From the NCBI GenBank assembly GCA_030430725.1, contig JAUIKP010000005.1, forward strand, positions 1-21,327: DNA of 21,327 nucleotides, written 5' to 3'. This DNA is from Nitrospiria bacterium (GTDB lineage Bacteria; Nitrospirota; Nitrospiria; Nitrospirales; UBA8639). Shown here piece after piece: positions 1 through 7,578 of this stretch. The position numbers and the translations under genes were made by a program. Under the pieces are notes generated by a model that worked only from the letters and a program-made list of their open reading frames with translations, was not told where the DNA came from and did no database searches. Each line of letters starts with the position of its first letter. Position 1 is the first letter of the stretch.

Positions 1-46
1 CAAAGCTAGTAAGTCCTTTTTTCGCATTCATTAGACCAAGCTGCAC

Positions 47-328
47 GTGTCCAAGCAGATACCGAGAGATTACGTCATCACGCTCAGTATCCACGCGCAG
101 CAACGCATGTTCTCCACTCGGAAAATTTCCAAAGATCAAATTGTGGAGGCAATTAGGAGTGGAAGGGAGTTCGAAACCGAAGAAAAAGGTCGCCGCGGCG
201 GCAAAATTCACCGATTCGAAAAGAACTTTGTGCTCCGCGATTCGTCTAAGGTCAGAACTAAAGGTGTCGTTGCAATCTGTGAAGTTTTCGGCAACGATTG
301 CACGGTAGTCACCGCATACAACCAATGA
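47..328 (+). CDS. DUF4258 domain protein (93 aa)
   Basis: A small protein of the DUF4258 type. The visible signature is the early HAQQRM block followed by KISKDQIVEAIRSG and, near the end, VVAICEVFGNDCTVVTAY, which match the usual 'SxHAxxRMxxRxIs...I..ai..G' and C-terminal beta-strand layout of that family. The likely start is GTG at 47: the frame is closed by TAG at 32-34 and no ATG lies before residue 20. There is no convincing ribosome binding site. The stop overlaps the ATG of the next small gene in an ATGA junction, so the two are translationally coupled. DUF4258 genes often pair with DUF2283 genes and are suspected toxin-antitoxin-like modules; the biochemical function is unknown. Confidence 0.75.
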   Translation: MSKQIPRDYVITLSIHAQQRMFSTRKISKDQIVEAIRSGREFETEEKGRRGGKIHRFEKNFVLRDSSKVRTKGVVAICEVFGNDCTVVTAYNQ

Positions 329-498
329 GTAGCAAAAAAGAGTTTGAATTCTTCTCTGTCGCAGGACGGCAGGAACCTGTCGTTGAATTCAACGACGAAG
401 GTATCTACATTTGGTTCAAACGTGGGGCTGAATCGGTATCCACCGCTGTTCGAAGCGAATGGCTCGAAAGACCCGGGTGGGATCTTCCACGAAGCTGA
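325..498 (+). pseudogene. Truncated DUF2283-like partner of the DUF4258 gene
   Basis: The first about 32 residues (MSSKKEFEFF..., then PVVEFNDEGIYIWFKRG) look like the start of a DUF2283 protein, whose first strands have the form 'DxEadaiYIrfkrgkva'. After about residue 32 the similarity stops. The remaining codons, down to TGA at 496-498, are antisense to the conserved end of the nucleotidyltransferase gene on the other strand, so they are not native to this gene. The 5' end overlaps the DUF4258 stop by four bases, the usual arrangement of this pair. I read this as a gene cut at about 415-430 by a rearrangement. The family call is from a short segment and is moderate. Confidence 0.5.
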
Positions 499-2380
499 GG
501 CTGTGAAGGACCCGAACGATTCTATCCTTGATGTCACGCCGGCCCCCGAAATAGTCCAGGAGTTCACCGGGCGTCCTGTTTATGCGAATGGCCAAGGCAT
601 TGATGGTGAAATCCCGCCGGTAGAGGTCTTTTTTTATGGAACTGCGTTCCACGGTTGGTAGCGCCGTGGGATATTCATAATATTCCGTCCGGGCCGTGGC
701 AATGTCCAGGTGATGCATCTGCGGAATGTTGAGAGTGTTGGGGAGTGCGATCGAGACGGTGCCAAATCGCTCATGAATGGTCCATTCCGCCTTCAGTTCC
801 TGCGCTAACGCTTTGCCAAAACGAATGCCGTCTCCTTCGATCACCACGTCCAAATCGAAGTTGGGAATGTTCATAAGAAAATCCCGGACAAATCCGCCGA
901 CAAGGAATGCGGCCACCTCCTGGGTATCGGCAAGTGTCCGAATCGTCTGGAGAAGGGTTAAGAGGGGCGGAGGTAAACGACTTGCCAATTGTTTGGCTAG
1001 ATTTGACGTACGTAAGGTTGGCGTCTGGACTTCTGTGGCTGAAGGAGACGCTCCCGTGGAGGGCTCGACGTTTCCTTCCCGGGAGGGGAGTGCCTGGTGC
1101 ATAGCCCGAAGTAAATCGGTCCGGCTGAAAATACCAACGACCTGGTTGTGATCCACCACCGGAACGATCCGCTGATTCCGTTCGACCATATGCTGTTGGA
1201 CCTCGTCAAACGGTGTGTCTGATGTGGCCAGAAAGATATCCCTCACCATGATGTGCTCGATGGGGTGGGTGGCCAGTTTGTGATAGAGGGCTTTTTGTAC
1301 CGCTTCCCGTGTGGCCAATCCCATGAAGCCGCCTTTGCCACTCACCACCGGCAGGGCGTTCACTTCGTATTGGGTCATGAGGCGTTCAGTCTGTTTGATC
1401 GTGGTGTTGGGTTCCACCGTCCTGACGGGTGTGGTCATGAGACGTTTGATGGGAAGCCAGGTTTTGGCCTGGTCTTGCAAAAGATCGTGGATTTTCTGTT
1501 CGACTTCGACGATGGTGAGGTCCTTAATACTGGCGGCGGCGGCCATGGTGTGCCCTCCCCCGCCAAAGGCTTTGGTGATCTGATTCATATCCATGTCGGA
1601 ATGGCGGCTACGCCCGATGATTTGTACCTTGCCTTCCATGGCGACAGCGGCGATGATGGCATCGGCTCCATGTAATTGCGCCAATTGTTGAACAACTGGG
1701 GCCATGTCCTGCACATAGTCGGGCCAGGTGAGGGTGGTGAGGAGAATCCTTCGATGTCCGAGGTTCAGTGTTTGCGCCGATTGTAACAGGGCATGGAATA
1801 ATTCCAGTTGCGGGGGCGTCCAGTGCCGGGCGATGTACTTCGTGACCTGGTTTAAGTCGGCTCCTGTTTGCACAAGGAGCGCTCCGGCCTGAAAATCGCG
1901 TGGCGTGGTATTCCGGTACCCAAATTGACCGGTCTCTTCATAGAGGGCTATGGCGAATAATGTTGCTTCCTCGGGTGTCCATGTGAGGGCTCTGCTTTGA
2001 AGTTCTTCGCAGAGGAGTGTGATCGTGGCCCCGACCGAATCCACTTTGCAATAGTCAGCCATTGGGAGCAGAGGATTGGTGGTCTCCAAAGGGTGATGAT
2101 CATAAATATGAACGGAAATCTGTTGATTTTTAAGAGCTTTTTCGAGCGGTCCTAAACGGTCCTGGTGTTGGGCATCGACTAAAATCAGGCGGGTGATATC
2201 CGGAAAATTCAGACTCGAGAGTGCCGTGAGGGAAAGGGGATGTTCCGCGAGAAAGGCCCGCTCACGGGATTGGGCTCCCGCCGGGAGGACAAGGTGCGCC
2301 TTCGGGTAGAGCTTTTGGGCGGCCACCATTGAGGCAAGGCCATCGAAATCCGCCTCAAGATGCGTGGTAATAATTTCCAT
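416..2380 (-). CDS. DHH / CBS / poly(A)-polymerase-head protein (CCA-adding type), 3'-truncated
   Basis: A multidomain protein of 654 residues. A DHH phosphoesterase domain comes first (EADFDG near residues 9-14, D69, DHH at 94-96). A DHHA1 segment follows with GGGGHTMAAAAS at about 273-284. Two CBS domains span about 312-430. The head domain of class II tRNA nucleotidyltransferases starts near 485, with GGFVRD at 495-500, the metal-binding pair in FDLDVV (D509, D511), RRDFTINALA at 588-597 and the DPTRVFRAIRFEQR block at 633-646. This architecture is known in bacteria as a long CCA-adding/poly(A) polymerase-like protein, usually about 850-900 residues. Here it stops eight residues after that block (WIPIQPHV), so the C-terminal tRNA-binding region is missing. 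Start: ATG at 2378-2380. CCA-adding activity is doubtful without the C-terminal domain; DHH and CBS functions could survive. Confidence 0.85.
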   Translation of the reverse strand: MEIITTHLEADFDGLASMVAAQKLYPKAHLVLPAGAQSRERAFLAEHPLSLTALSSLNFPDITRLILVDAQHQDRLGPLEKALKNQQISVHIYDHHPLETTNPLLPMADYCKVDSVGATITLLCEELQSRALTWTPEEATLFAIALYEETGQFGYRNTTPRDFQAGALLVQTGADLNQVTKYIARHWTPPQLELFHALLQSAQTLNLGHRRILLTTLTWPDYVQDMAPVVQQLAQLHGADAIIAAVAMEGKVQIIGRSRHSDMDMNQITKAFGGGGHTMAAAASIKDLTIVEVEQKIHDLLQDQAKTWLPIKRLMTTPVRTVEPNTTIKQTERLMTQYEVNALPVVSGKGGFMGLATREAVQKALYHKLATHPIEHIMVRDIFLATSDTPFDEVQQHMVERNQRIVPVVDHNQVVGIFSRTDLLRAMHQALPSREGNVEPSTGASPSATEVQTPTLRTSNLAKQLASRLPPPLLTLLQTIRTLADTQEVAAFLVGGFVRDFLMNIPNFDLDVVIEGDGIRFGKALAQELKAEWTIHERFGTVSIALPNTLNIPQMHHLDIATARTEYYEYPTALPTVERSSIKKDLYRRDFTINALAIRINRTPGELLDYFGGRRDIKDRIVRVLHSLSFVEDPTRVFRAIRFEQRWIPIQPHV

Positions 2381-2508
2381 GGGGACCTGATTCTAACAGG
2401 GATGCTGAATGACCGGAAGTTTCTTGAAAAGTTAAAGAATTTCCTTTTTGAAAATCTTCTGTTGCTTGAGAGGGTCACTCCATGGTAGATGGGGGCAACT
2501 CAGGAGAC

Positions 2509-2531
2509 GATCCATCGCAGATGGATCTTTT
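2509..2531 (+). other. Perfect hairpin with T-tail in the leader of the 2561 gene
   Basis: GATCCATC (2509-2516), loop GCA, GATGGATC (2520-2527), then TTTT. The 8-bp perfect stem lies 30 bases before the start codon at 2561, in the gap between divergent genes. It could be a weak intrinsic terminator or attenuator, or an operator. The stem is only half G/C and the T-run is short, so strong termination is not expected. Confidence 0.4.
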
Positions 2532-2560
2532 GTCGATCATAATAATCAGGAGGGTGACAC

Positions 2561-3424
2561 ATGGCTGCCAAGGCTAAGCCCAAGTCAAAGGCCAAGCCCA
2601 AACAGAAGCCTACGGGGAAGCGAACAACTCATGCGAAAGCTCAACCGAAGACAAAAGCCAAACCAAAGAAGTCTGTGAAGCCTCAACGATCACCGTCTAC
2701 CAAAGCGAAGGCCAAGAATACGAAGGCCGGCTCCAAGGCCCGGACCAAGGGAACCGCCAAGGCTCGAGTCAAAGGGAGTGCGAAGGCACAAGGAAAGGGG
2801 ACGCCCAAAGCCGTGGCTCAAACTCAACCACGATCCAAAGCGGCGCCGAAAAAGGCGGTGAAAGGGAAAGAGAAAAAGTTGACTACATCTGACAATGTTT
2901 CGAAAAAGACAACTGCGGCGAAAACCAGGGCGAATCGTACCAAGTCTGCTCCCCCCACAAAATCGGCGAAGAAGGCGGCGCCTCCTGAAGCTAAAAAGAG
3001 CCCAGGAAGGCCTAAAAAAGAAACGCCTGCGGGGAAGGGCCTTGATGCCAAAAAGAGTAAGAACCCCTTCCCGGTTGATGCCGATGCGGAAGAAATTCTT
3101 ATCCGGAAACCCGATCCGGATATTGAGGATGCGTCTCTGCCGGATGACATCGATGCCGAATTGGATATTGAAGTGGAAACCGATGCCGATATCACTCTGG
3201 ATTCATTGACCACTGAACTCGATGATGTCACTGATCCCCTGGATGTGGATGATCTTGGGGATGATTTTGATGATGATGAGTTTTCCGAGGACTCCACGGA
3301 TGAAGTTGATGAGGATTTGGATTTGACGGAAGACTTATCAGAAGAATTGGGCACGGATAAGTTTTTTCGGGATACCGAATCGAGTCATGAGGATGATGAA
3401 GAGGAAATTCCTCGCTCCTGGTGA
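2561..3424 (+). CDS. Basic/acidic two-part protein, histone H1-like N-terminal half
   Basis: A 287-residue low-complexity protein split by charge. Residues 1-168 are Lys/Ala/Pro/Thr rich with many AKPK, KAK and AKAR units, like bacterial histone H1-like tails, and include one AT-hook-type core SPGRPKKE (GRP at 149-151). Residues 170-287 are strongly acidic, with runs such as DDFDDDEF and EDDEEEIP, and end in RSW. No signal peptide, membrane segment or cysteine is present. A strong ribosome binding site (AGGAGGG, about 6 bases before ATG 2561) supports expression and the start. The basic half probably binds nucleic acid. The acidic half could mask it in cis or bind another basic protein. I do not recognise a named family beyond 'H1-like' composition. 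Confidence 0.7.
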   Translation: MAAKAKPKSKAKPKQKPTGKRTTHAKAQPKTKAKPKKSVKPQRSPSTKAKAKNTKAGSKARTKGTAKARVKGSAKAQGKGTPKAVAQTQPRSKAAPKKAVKGKEKKLTTSDNVSKKTTAAKTRANRTKSAPPTKSAKKAAPPEAKKSPGRPKKETPAGKGLDAKKSKNPFPVDADAEEILIRKPDPDIEDASLPDDIDAELDIEVETDADITLDSLTTELDDVTDPLDVDDLGDDFDDDEFSEDSTDEVDEDLDLTEDLSEELGTDKFFRDTESSHEDDEEEIPRSW

Positions 3425-3579
3425 TTTTGGCTCCCCATGGGCCAAGGCAGTGCCTGGGCTATCCTTTTCGCCATTTTGATAGTATTGTTCGAATTGCCGG
3501 TTTCATAAACAAGCCGGGAGTGGTCCCTTCGCCTTGGGCGGTGGGGAGAGTTTTAGTCTTGCCAACTGAAGGAGGTTTC

Positions 3580-4359
3580 ATGTCGGAAGAACGAGGGTTG
3601 CCTCGTATCGGGGATCATGCACCGGACTTTTCCGCGGTGACGACGCAACAGACCGAATTTAATTTTAGTGTATGGCAGGAACAACATTGGGTGGTATTGT
3701 TTTCTCATCCGGCGGATTTTACTCCGGTGTGCACGACGGAATTGATGGCCTTTGCCCAGTTCAGTGAGCAATTTCGTCAGCGAGGGGTGAAGCTCATTGG
3801 TTTGAGTGTGGATAGCATCCATGCCCATTTAGCCTGGCTTCGCAGTATTCACGATAAAATGGGTACCACGATTCCGTTTCCTATGATTGCTGATATTGAT
3901 ATGCGTGTCGCCAAACTGTACGGCATGATTCATGCTAATGCGAGTTCCACCGCAACGGTGCGTGCGGTGTTTATTATTGACCCGAAGCGAGTCATTCGTG
4001 CATTGCTGTATTACCCACTCAATGCCGGACGCAATGTGGAGGAAATTCTTCGGTTGGTTACTGCCCTGCAAACAACTGACCGCTATGCCTGTGCGACCCC
4101 CGCTAATTGGCGGGAAGGGGACAAGGTGGTGGTGCCTCCGCCAAAAACAATTCAGGAAGTCGATCAAGCGTTGGCTAAAACCGAATACGAACATCGGGAT
4201 TTTTATTTAGCGCTCAAAAATGTTTCCCCCGTTGTGACCCCAAAGCCCGCGGAAGTGAAGGCCCCTCAATCTGCGGAAGCCGAAGCTCCCGAGCCAACTC
4301 AACCCGAGCCAGCCCAGCCCGAGGCGGCTCAACCTGCTGAGAACACACCTTCCACCTAG
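3580..4359 (+). CDS. Peroxiredoxin, Prx6 (1-Cys) type, with Pro/Glu/Ala tail
   Basis: A thiol peroxidase that reduces hydrogen peroxide and organic peroxides, 259 residues. The active-site motif is PADFTPVC with P44, T48 and peroxidatic C51; the supporting arginine is R128 in TVRAVFIIDP. The C-terminal Prx6-like part has ATPANWREGDKVVVPPP at 172-188, which marks the Prx6 subfamily. A second cysteine, C171, sits just before ATPANW and might serve as a resolving residue, as in archaeal members. Residues about 217-259 add a proline/glutamate/alanine repeat (PEPTQPEPAQPEAAQP) not part of the usual fold. ATG 3580 is chosen because GAAGGAGG lies 8 bases upstream; the frame extends to GTG 3421, but that part has no Prx similarity. 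No signal peptide is seen, so it is probably cytoplasmic. Confidence 0.92.
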   Translation: MSEERGLPRIGDHAPDFSAVTTQQTEFNFSVWQEQHWVVLFSHPADFTPVCTTELMAFAQFSEQFRQRGVKLIGLSVDSIHAHLAWLRSIHDKMGTTIPFPMIADIDMRVAKLYGMIHANASSTATVRAVFIIDPKRVIRALLYYPLNAGRNVEEILRLVTALQTTDRYACATPANWREGDKVVVPPPKTIQEVDQALAKTEYEHRDFYLALKNVSPVVTPKPAEVKAPQSAEAEAPEPTQPEPAQPEAAQPAENTPST

Positions 4360-4577
4360 GGGCTTTTCACGATGAGACGGACGTATACGATTGTGCAGGG
4401 TTTGGCCAGATTCTCTGATTCTTTTGTTCAATAGACCCGCTCACCCGAAACGATCGAATAATTCCATTCAGTCCGGCACAACCTCGTGACGATCATCTCT
4501 CTTCATCAGTCCCTTTGCTTCTGTGCCCAGGCGAAGGGTGTTGGTTTCCCTGGCATGCTCATGTGATGTGGGCATTG

Positions 4578-5672
4578 ATGAAACTCTGGGGAGAACATTT
4601 TTCTCTACAGCTCGGCTTGTTGCTTGCGCTGCTGGGTGTGTCTTCAGTCAATGCCGAGGCCTGTCGTCTCCTACCGGTTCCTCCGGGAAGCGAAAGCGTT
4701 TTCTGGGTGCATGTTGAAGGCCCTTGTTTGCCCGAGGAAGAAGTGGCCTTTGCCGTGAAGGGGGCTGACCTCCTGGAAGCGCTCGTGCAAGGCAAGCGGA
4801 TTGATCTTGACCACGTGTTGGTGGTTGATCGGGTAATGCTTGATCTTCTGCCCCAACAAGCCATTTCGGAATATCCCTCCATTCCCCCGTCAGTGGGAAA
4901 ATCCCTGAACGAGAAAGGTATCACTGGGGTTCGCGTCATTCCAGAGACAATTTCCATCCGACATTCTCGATTTGAAAAAGTGCTTGCCACCAATCTGGTT
5001 GAAGGGGCTCTTCTGATGTTGGGGACGGTCGATTTCACGGGAACCGTCTTTCAGCAATCAATTGATCTTTCTAAGACCGTGTTTGTGGGCCCCGTACGAT
5101 TTTCAAACGCGCAAGTGGATTTTGAGGGGTTTTTTATTGGATCTCAATTTGCCCAAGGCGCGGATTTCTCGCACGGCATTTTTGGAACGCATTCCCGGTT
5201 TCACCAGGCTCAATTTCGTGATCGGGTCATCTTTGCCGACGCCCAATTCAGGGGAGTTGCGGAGTTTTTGGAAGTCGAATTTCAACAAGCGGCAGATTTC
5301 TCCCGAACGACCTTTGCCAGTGGGACTGGCCTTTCAGGGTCGGTGTTTAAAGGCCCTGCCGATTTTTCAGCCATCTCGGCCGTTCATGAACTCTATTTTC
5401 GGTTTGCCGAATTTCGAGAGTCGGTGACGTTTGCGAATGCGAAATTTCACACAGTGGTCGATTTTACGAATGCTAGGTTTGACGGAACAATGGATTTTTC
5501 CGGAGCTGAGTTCCACACCATGCCGGAATTAACCGGGAGTAACCTCCCACGTGATGTGGCTTCGGTTCAGAATGGTCGGATGACATATGATGCCCAGGTT
5601 GTGATCTTTTTGGGGCTGGTTCTCTTGGTGCTCTGTTACCTCTGGCTTTCCAAAGGGAAGAAACCGGCCTAA
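4578..5672 (+). CDS. Secreted, C-terminally anchored pentapeptide-like repeat protein
   Basis: 364 residues from ATG 4578. An N-terminal signal sequence (MKLWGEHFSLQLGLLLALLG, then VSSVNA before EACR) precedes a region of about 120 residues without clear similarity. From about 150 to 315 runs a solenoid of five-residue units with phenylalanine at the central position: VDFTGTVF, ADFSHGIF, AQFRDRVIFADAQF, ADFSRTTF, VTFANAKF, VDFTNARF, MDFSGAEF. This is the Phe-type pentapeptide repeat, expected to form a right-handed quadrilateral beta-helix. A single transmembrane helix (about 341-357) followed by SKGKKPA ends the protein, so the solenoid should face the periplasm. ATG 4566 in the same frame is an alternative start; neither has a clear ribosome binding site. 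The partner and function are unknown. Confidence 0.75.
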   Translation: MKLWGEHFSLQLGLLLALLGVSSVNAEACRLLPVPPGSESVFWVHVEGPCLPEEEVAFAVKGADLLEALVQGKRIDLDHVLVVDRVMLDLLPQQAISEYPSIPPSVGKSLNEKGITGVRVIPETISIRHSRFEKVLATNLVEGALLMLGTVDFTGTVFQQSIDLSKTVFVGPVRFSNAQVDFEGFFIGSQFAQGADFSHGIFGTHSRFHQAQFRDRVIFADAQFRGVAEFLEVEFQQAADFSRTTFASGTGLSGSVFKGPADFSAISAVHELYFRFAEFRESVTFANAKFHTVVDFTNARFDGTMDFSGAEFHTMPELTGSNLPRDVASVQNGRMTYDAQVVIFLGLVLLVLCYLWLSKGKKPA

Positions 5673-5703
5673 GTGGTCTCAACCACTATATTTGGTTAGG
5701 ATA

Positions 5704-5732
5704 TTGCGGCTTTACACAAAAGATGGTATACA
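5704..5732 (+). promoter_or_regulatory. Possible sigma-70-type promoter before scpA
   Basis: TTGCGG (5704-5709), a 17-base spacer, then TATACA (5727-5732), in the AT-rich gap between the repeat protein and scpA. Each hexamer matches the consensus only in part, and the call rests on spacing and position. Confidence 0.3.
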
Positions 5733-5776
5733 AATTTAAATATCTGCACTGTGGAACCCAGTCGAAAGGCTCTTGA

Positions 5777-6595
5777 TTGGAATCCGTCCCCTCCCTGGTT
5801 GTTTCTGACCTTGAAGATGACGATGTGTATCAGGTCAAACTTGAGGCCTTTACGGGCCCAATGGATTTGCTTCTCCACTTGATTCGGAAACACCAGATCA
5901 ATATTTATGATATTCCGGTTGCACTGATAGCTCAGCAATATTTGGAATATTTGTCCATGATGAAGACGTTGAACCTGTCTTTGGCTGGGGAATTTTTGGT
6001 TATGGCAGCCACGCTGCTCTATATTAAATCCCGGATGCTCCTTCCCAAAGAGGAAAAACCGGAGTCAGAGGATGATGAAAATCTGGATCCTCGTGCGGAA
6101 CTGGTCCGGCAATTGGTCGAATATGAGCGTTTCAAGGAAGCAGCCGGGCACTTGGTTGTCCGCGAACGTCTTTGGCGGGAGTCCTTTCCTCGTGATCCTC
6201 TTCCCCTGCCCACAGAGTCACCGGCCGAGGAGGATATGGCTACAGAGGATCTCCAATTATTTGATCTTCTGAGTGCCTTCCAGGAAGTTCTAGATCGAGC
6301 CCCCACCGATGAAATCGTGGAATTGTCCAGGGAAACCTGGACGGTTCAGGACCGAATTCAAGTCATATTGGAACGATTGGAAGGGGAGTCGACTGTTCCT
6401 TTTGAGGGATTATTTGAACATCATTGGTCCAAGCCATTGGTCATTGCCACATTTCTGGCCTTGTTGGAGCTGGTCAGGATGAACCTGGTTCGATTGTTTC
6501 AAGGAGAATGGTTGGGTCCCATCCAGGTGTCCAGGCGTTTTGTTCCAGCTGGAGGGCCTGATTCTCCTGGAAATTTTGTTGTGGATCCATTGTGA
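5777..6595 (+). CDS. scpA: Segregation and condensation protein A (kleisin)
   Basis: ScpA bridges the heads of the SMC dimer and recruits ScpB, forming the bacterial condensin that organises and segregates the chromosome. The 272 residues show the classic N-terminal block YQVKLEAFTGPMDLLLHLI (about 18-36), then INIYDIPVALIAQQYLEYL, the helix LAGEFLVMAATLLYIKSRMLLP, the RAELVRQLVEYERFKEAA segment, and the C-terminal winged-helix segment FLALLELVRMNLVRLFQ. Length is normal. The start is taken as TTG 5777, with GAAAGG a few bases upstream; no ATG fits before the conserved block. scpB follows after 121 bases, the usual pairing. Confidence 0.95.
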   Translation: MESVPSLVVSDLEDDDVYQVKLEAFTGPMDLLLHLIRKHQINIYDIPVALIAQQYLEYLSMMKTLNLSLAGEFLVMAATLLYIKSRMLLPKEEKPESEDDENLDPRAELVRQLVEYERFKEAAGHLVVRERLWRESFPRDPLPLPTESPAEEDMATEDLQLFDLLSAFQEVLDRAPTDEIVELSRETWTVQDRIQVILERLEGESTVPFEGLFEHHWSKPLVIATFLALLELVRMNLVRLFQGEWLGPIQVSRRFVPAGGPDSPGNFVVDPL

Positions 6596-6716
6596 CAGGC
6601 CAGAGCCGGATAATGATCGGAGGATGCATGGGGGGATGTAGAAATAGCCTGAGGGTATTATGTAAGGGGCAACGAGAGATGATCGGGTTCAGTCCGCAGA
6701 GGAGGACTCAATAATC

Positions 6717-7472
6717 ATGGACGCACTTACCAATGGACACCAAGCTTCGAATACTCTTGATGCCGAGGTAACGGAAGACCCTACTTTAAGTGAGTTCTCA
6801 GATGAGGGCCAAGACGCCCAACAGGTGAAGGATTCCGAGACCGTAGACCAGGAACCGGGGTTAGACCGTGGTGAACTTAAAGCCGCGTTTGAGGCTCTGC
6901 TTTTTGTTTCGCATGATCCTCTGAGTCTTGAGAAGTTGGCCCTGGTTCTCGAAGGGGTACCTAAATCCTCTGTGAAAAGTGCTATGCAGGATCTTCAAGC
7001 GGAGTATGAGGCGTCAGGTCGTGGCTTGCAAATTTTGGAAGTGGCAGGCGGGTATGTCATGGTCACGCGACCTGAGCAGAGTCGGTATATCAGGCGATTG
7101 ACCAGCAAGACCAAGCCGTCAGCCAAGGTTTCCCGGTCGGCACTGGAAGCCCTGGCCATTGTGAGTTATAAACAGCCCATTACCAGGGCAGATATTGAAA
7201 AAATTCGAGGAGTAGAAACCTCTGGTGTGTTGCGAACCCTTTTGGACCAGAAGTTAATTCGAATTGTCGGACGTCAGGATATCCCGGGCCGACCGATTTT
7301 GTACGGAACCGGCAAGCAGTTTCTTCAACGTTTTGGTCTTCGGGATTTGCGAGATTTGCCTCCGCTGAAAGAGCTCAAAGAGTTGGGTAGTCCGGAACAA
7401 TTCCCTATGGAACTTCCCTTTACCCCTGAAGAGCATGAGGGGGAGGCAAGGGTTTCCGATCTTTCTGCTTAA
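6717..7472 (+). CDS. scpB: Segregation and condensation protein B
   Basis: ScpB dimers bind the middle of ScpA in the SMC-ScpAB complex. The protein has 251 residues. An acidic, poorly conserved lead of about 55 residues precedes LKAAFEALLFVSHDPLSLEKLA (first winged helix), then GGYVMVTRPEQSRYIRRL, LSRSALEALAIVSYKQPIT-type sequence (here SRSALEALAIVSYKQPITRA) and RGVETSGVLRTLLDQKLIRIVGR (second winged helix), ending near GRPILYGTGKQFLQRFGL, all hallmarks of the family. ATG 6717 is preceded by GAGGAGG with rather long spacing. The acidic lead is longer than in many homologues. It is probably co-transcribed with scpA. Confidence 0.95.
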   Translation: MDALTNGHQASNTLDAEVTEDPTLSEFSDEGQDAQQVKDSETVDQEPGLDRGELKAAFEALLFVSHDPLSLEKLALVLEGVPKSSVKSAMQDLQAEYEASGRGLQILEVAGGYVMVTRPEQSRYIRRLTSKTKPSAKVSRSALEALAIVSYKQPITRADIEKIRGVETSGVLRTLLDQKLIRIVGRQDIPGRPILYGTGKQFLQRFGLRDLRDLPPLKELKELGSPEQFPMELPFTPEEHEGEARVSDLSA

Positions 7473-7578
7473 ATCGACCGTAAGGCCACGCGTTCTGCTG
7501 TGGTCTGCTGGTTTTCCTTCCTGTTTTCTCTCTGACAAGGGTTGTGTGTCATCCTCATAGGGAGCAGAATGAGGTCCT

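Noticed and set aside
208..567. Long open frames on both strands across the left junction (208-567 minus, 344-661 plus)
   Set aside because: They overlap the DUF4258 gene and the conserved nucleotidyltransferase gene, show no family similarity, and do not continue either truncated gene.
3421..3579. Upstream extension of the peroxiredoxin to GTG 3421
   Set aside because: The added residues have no Prx similarity, and the strong ribosome binding site is directly before ATG 3580.
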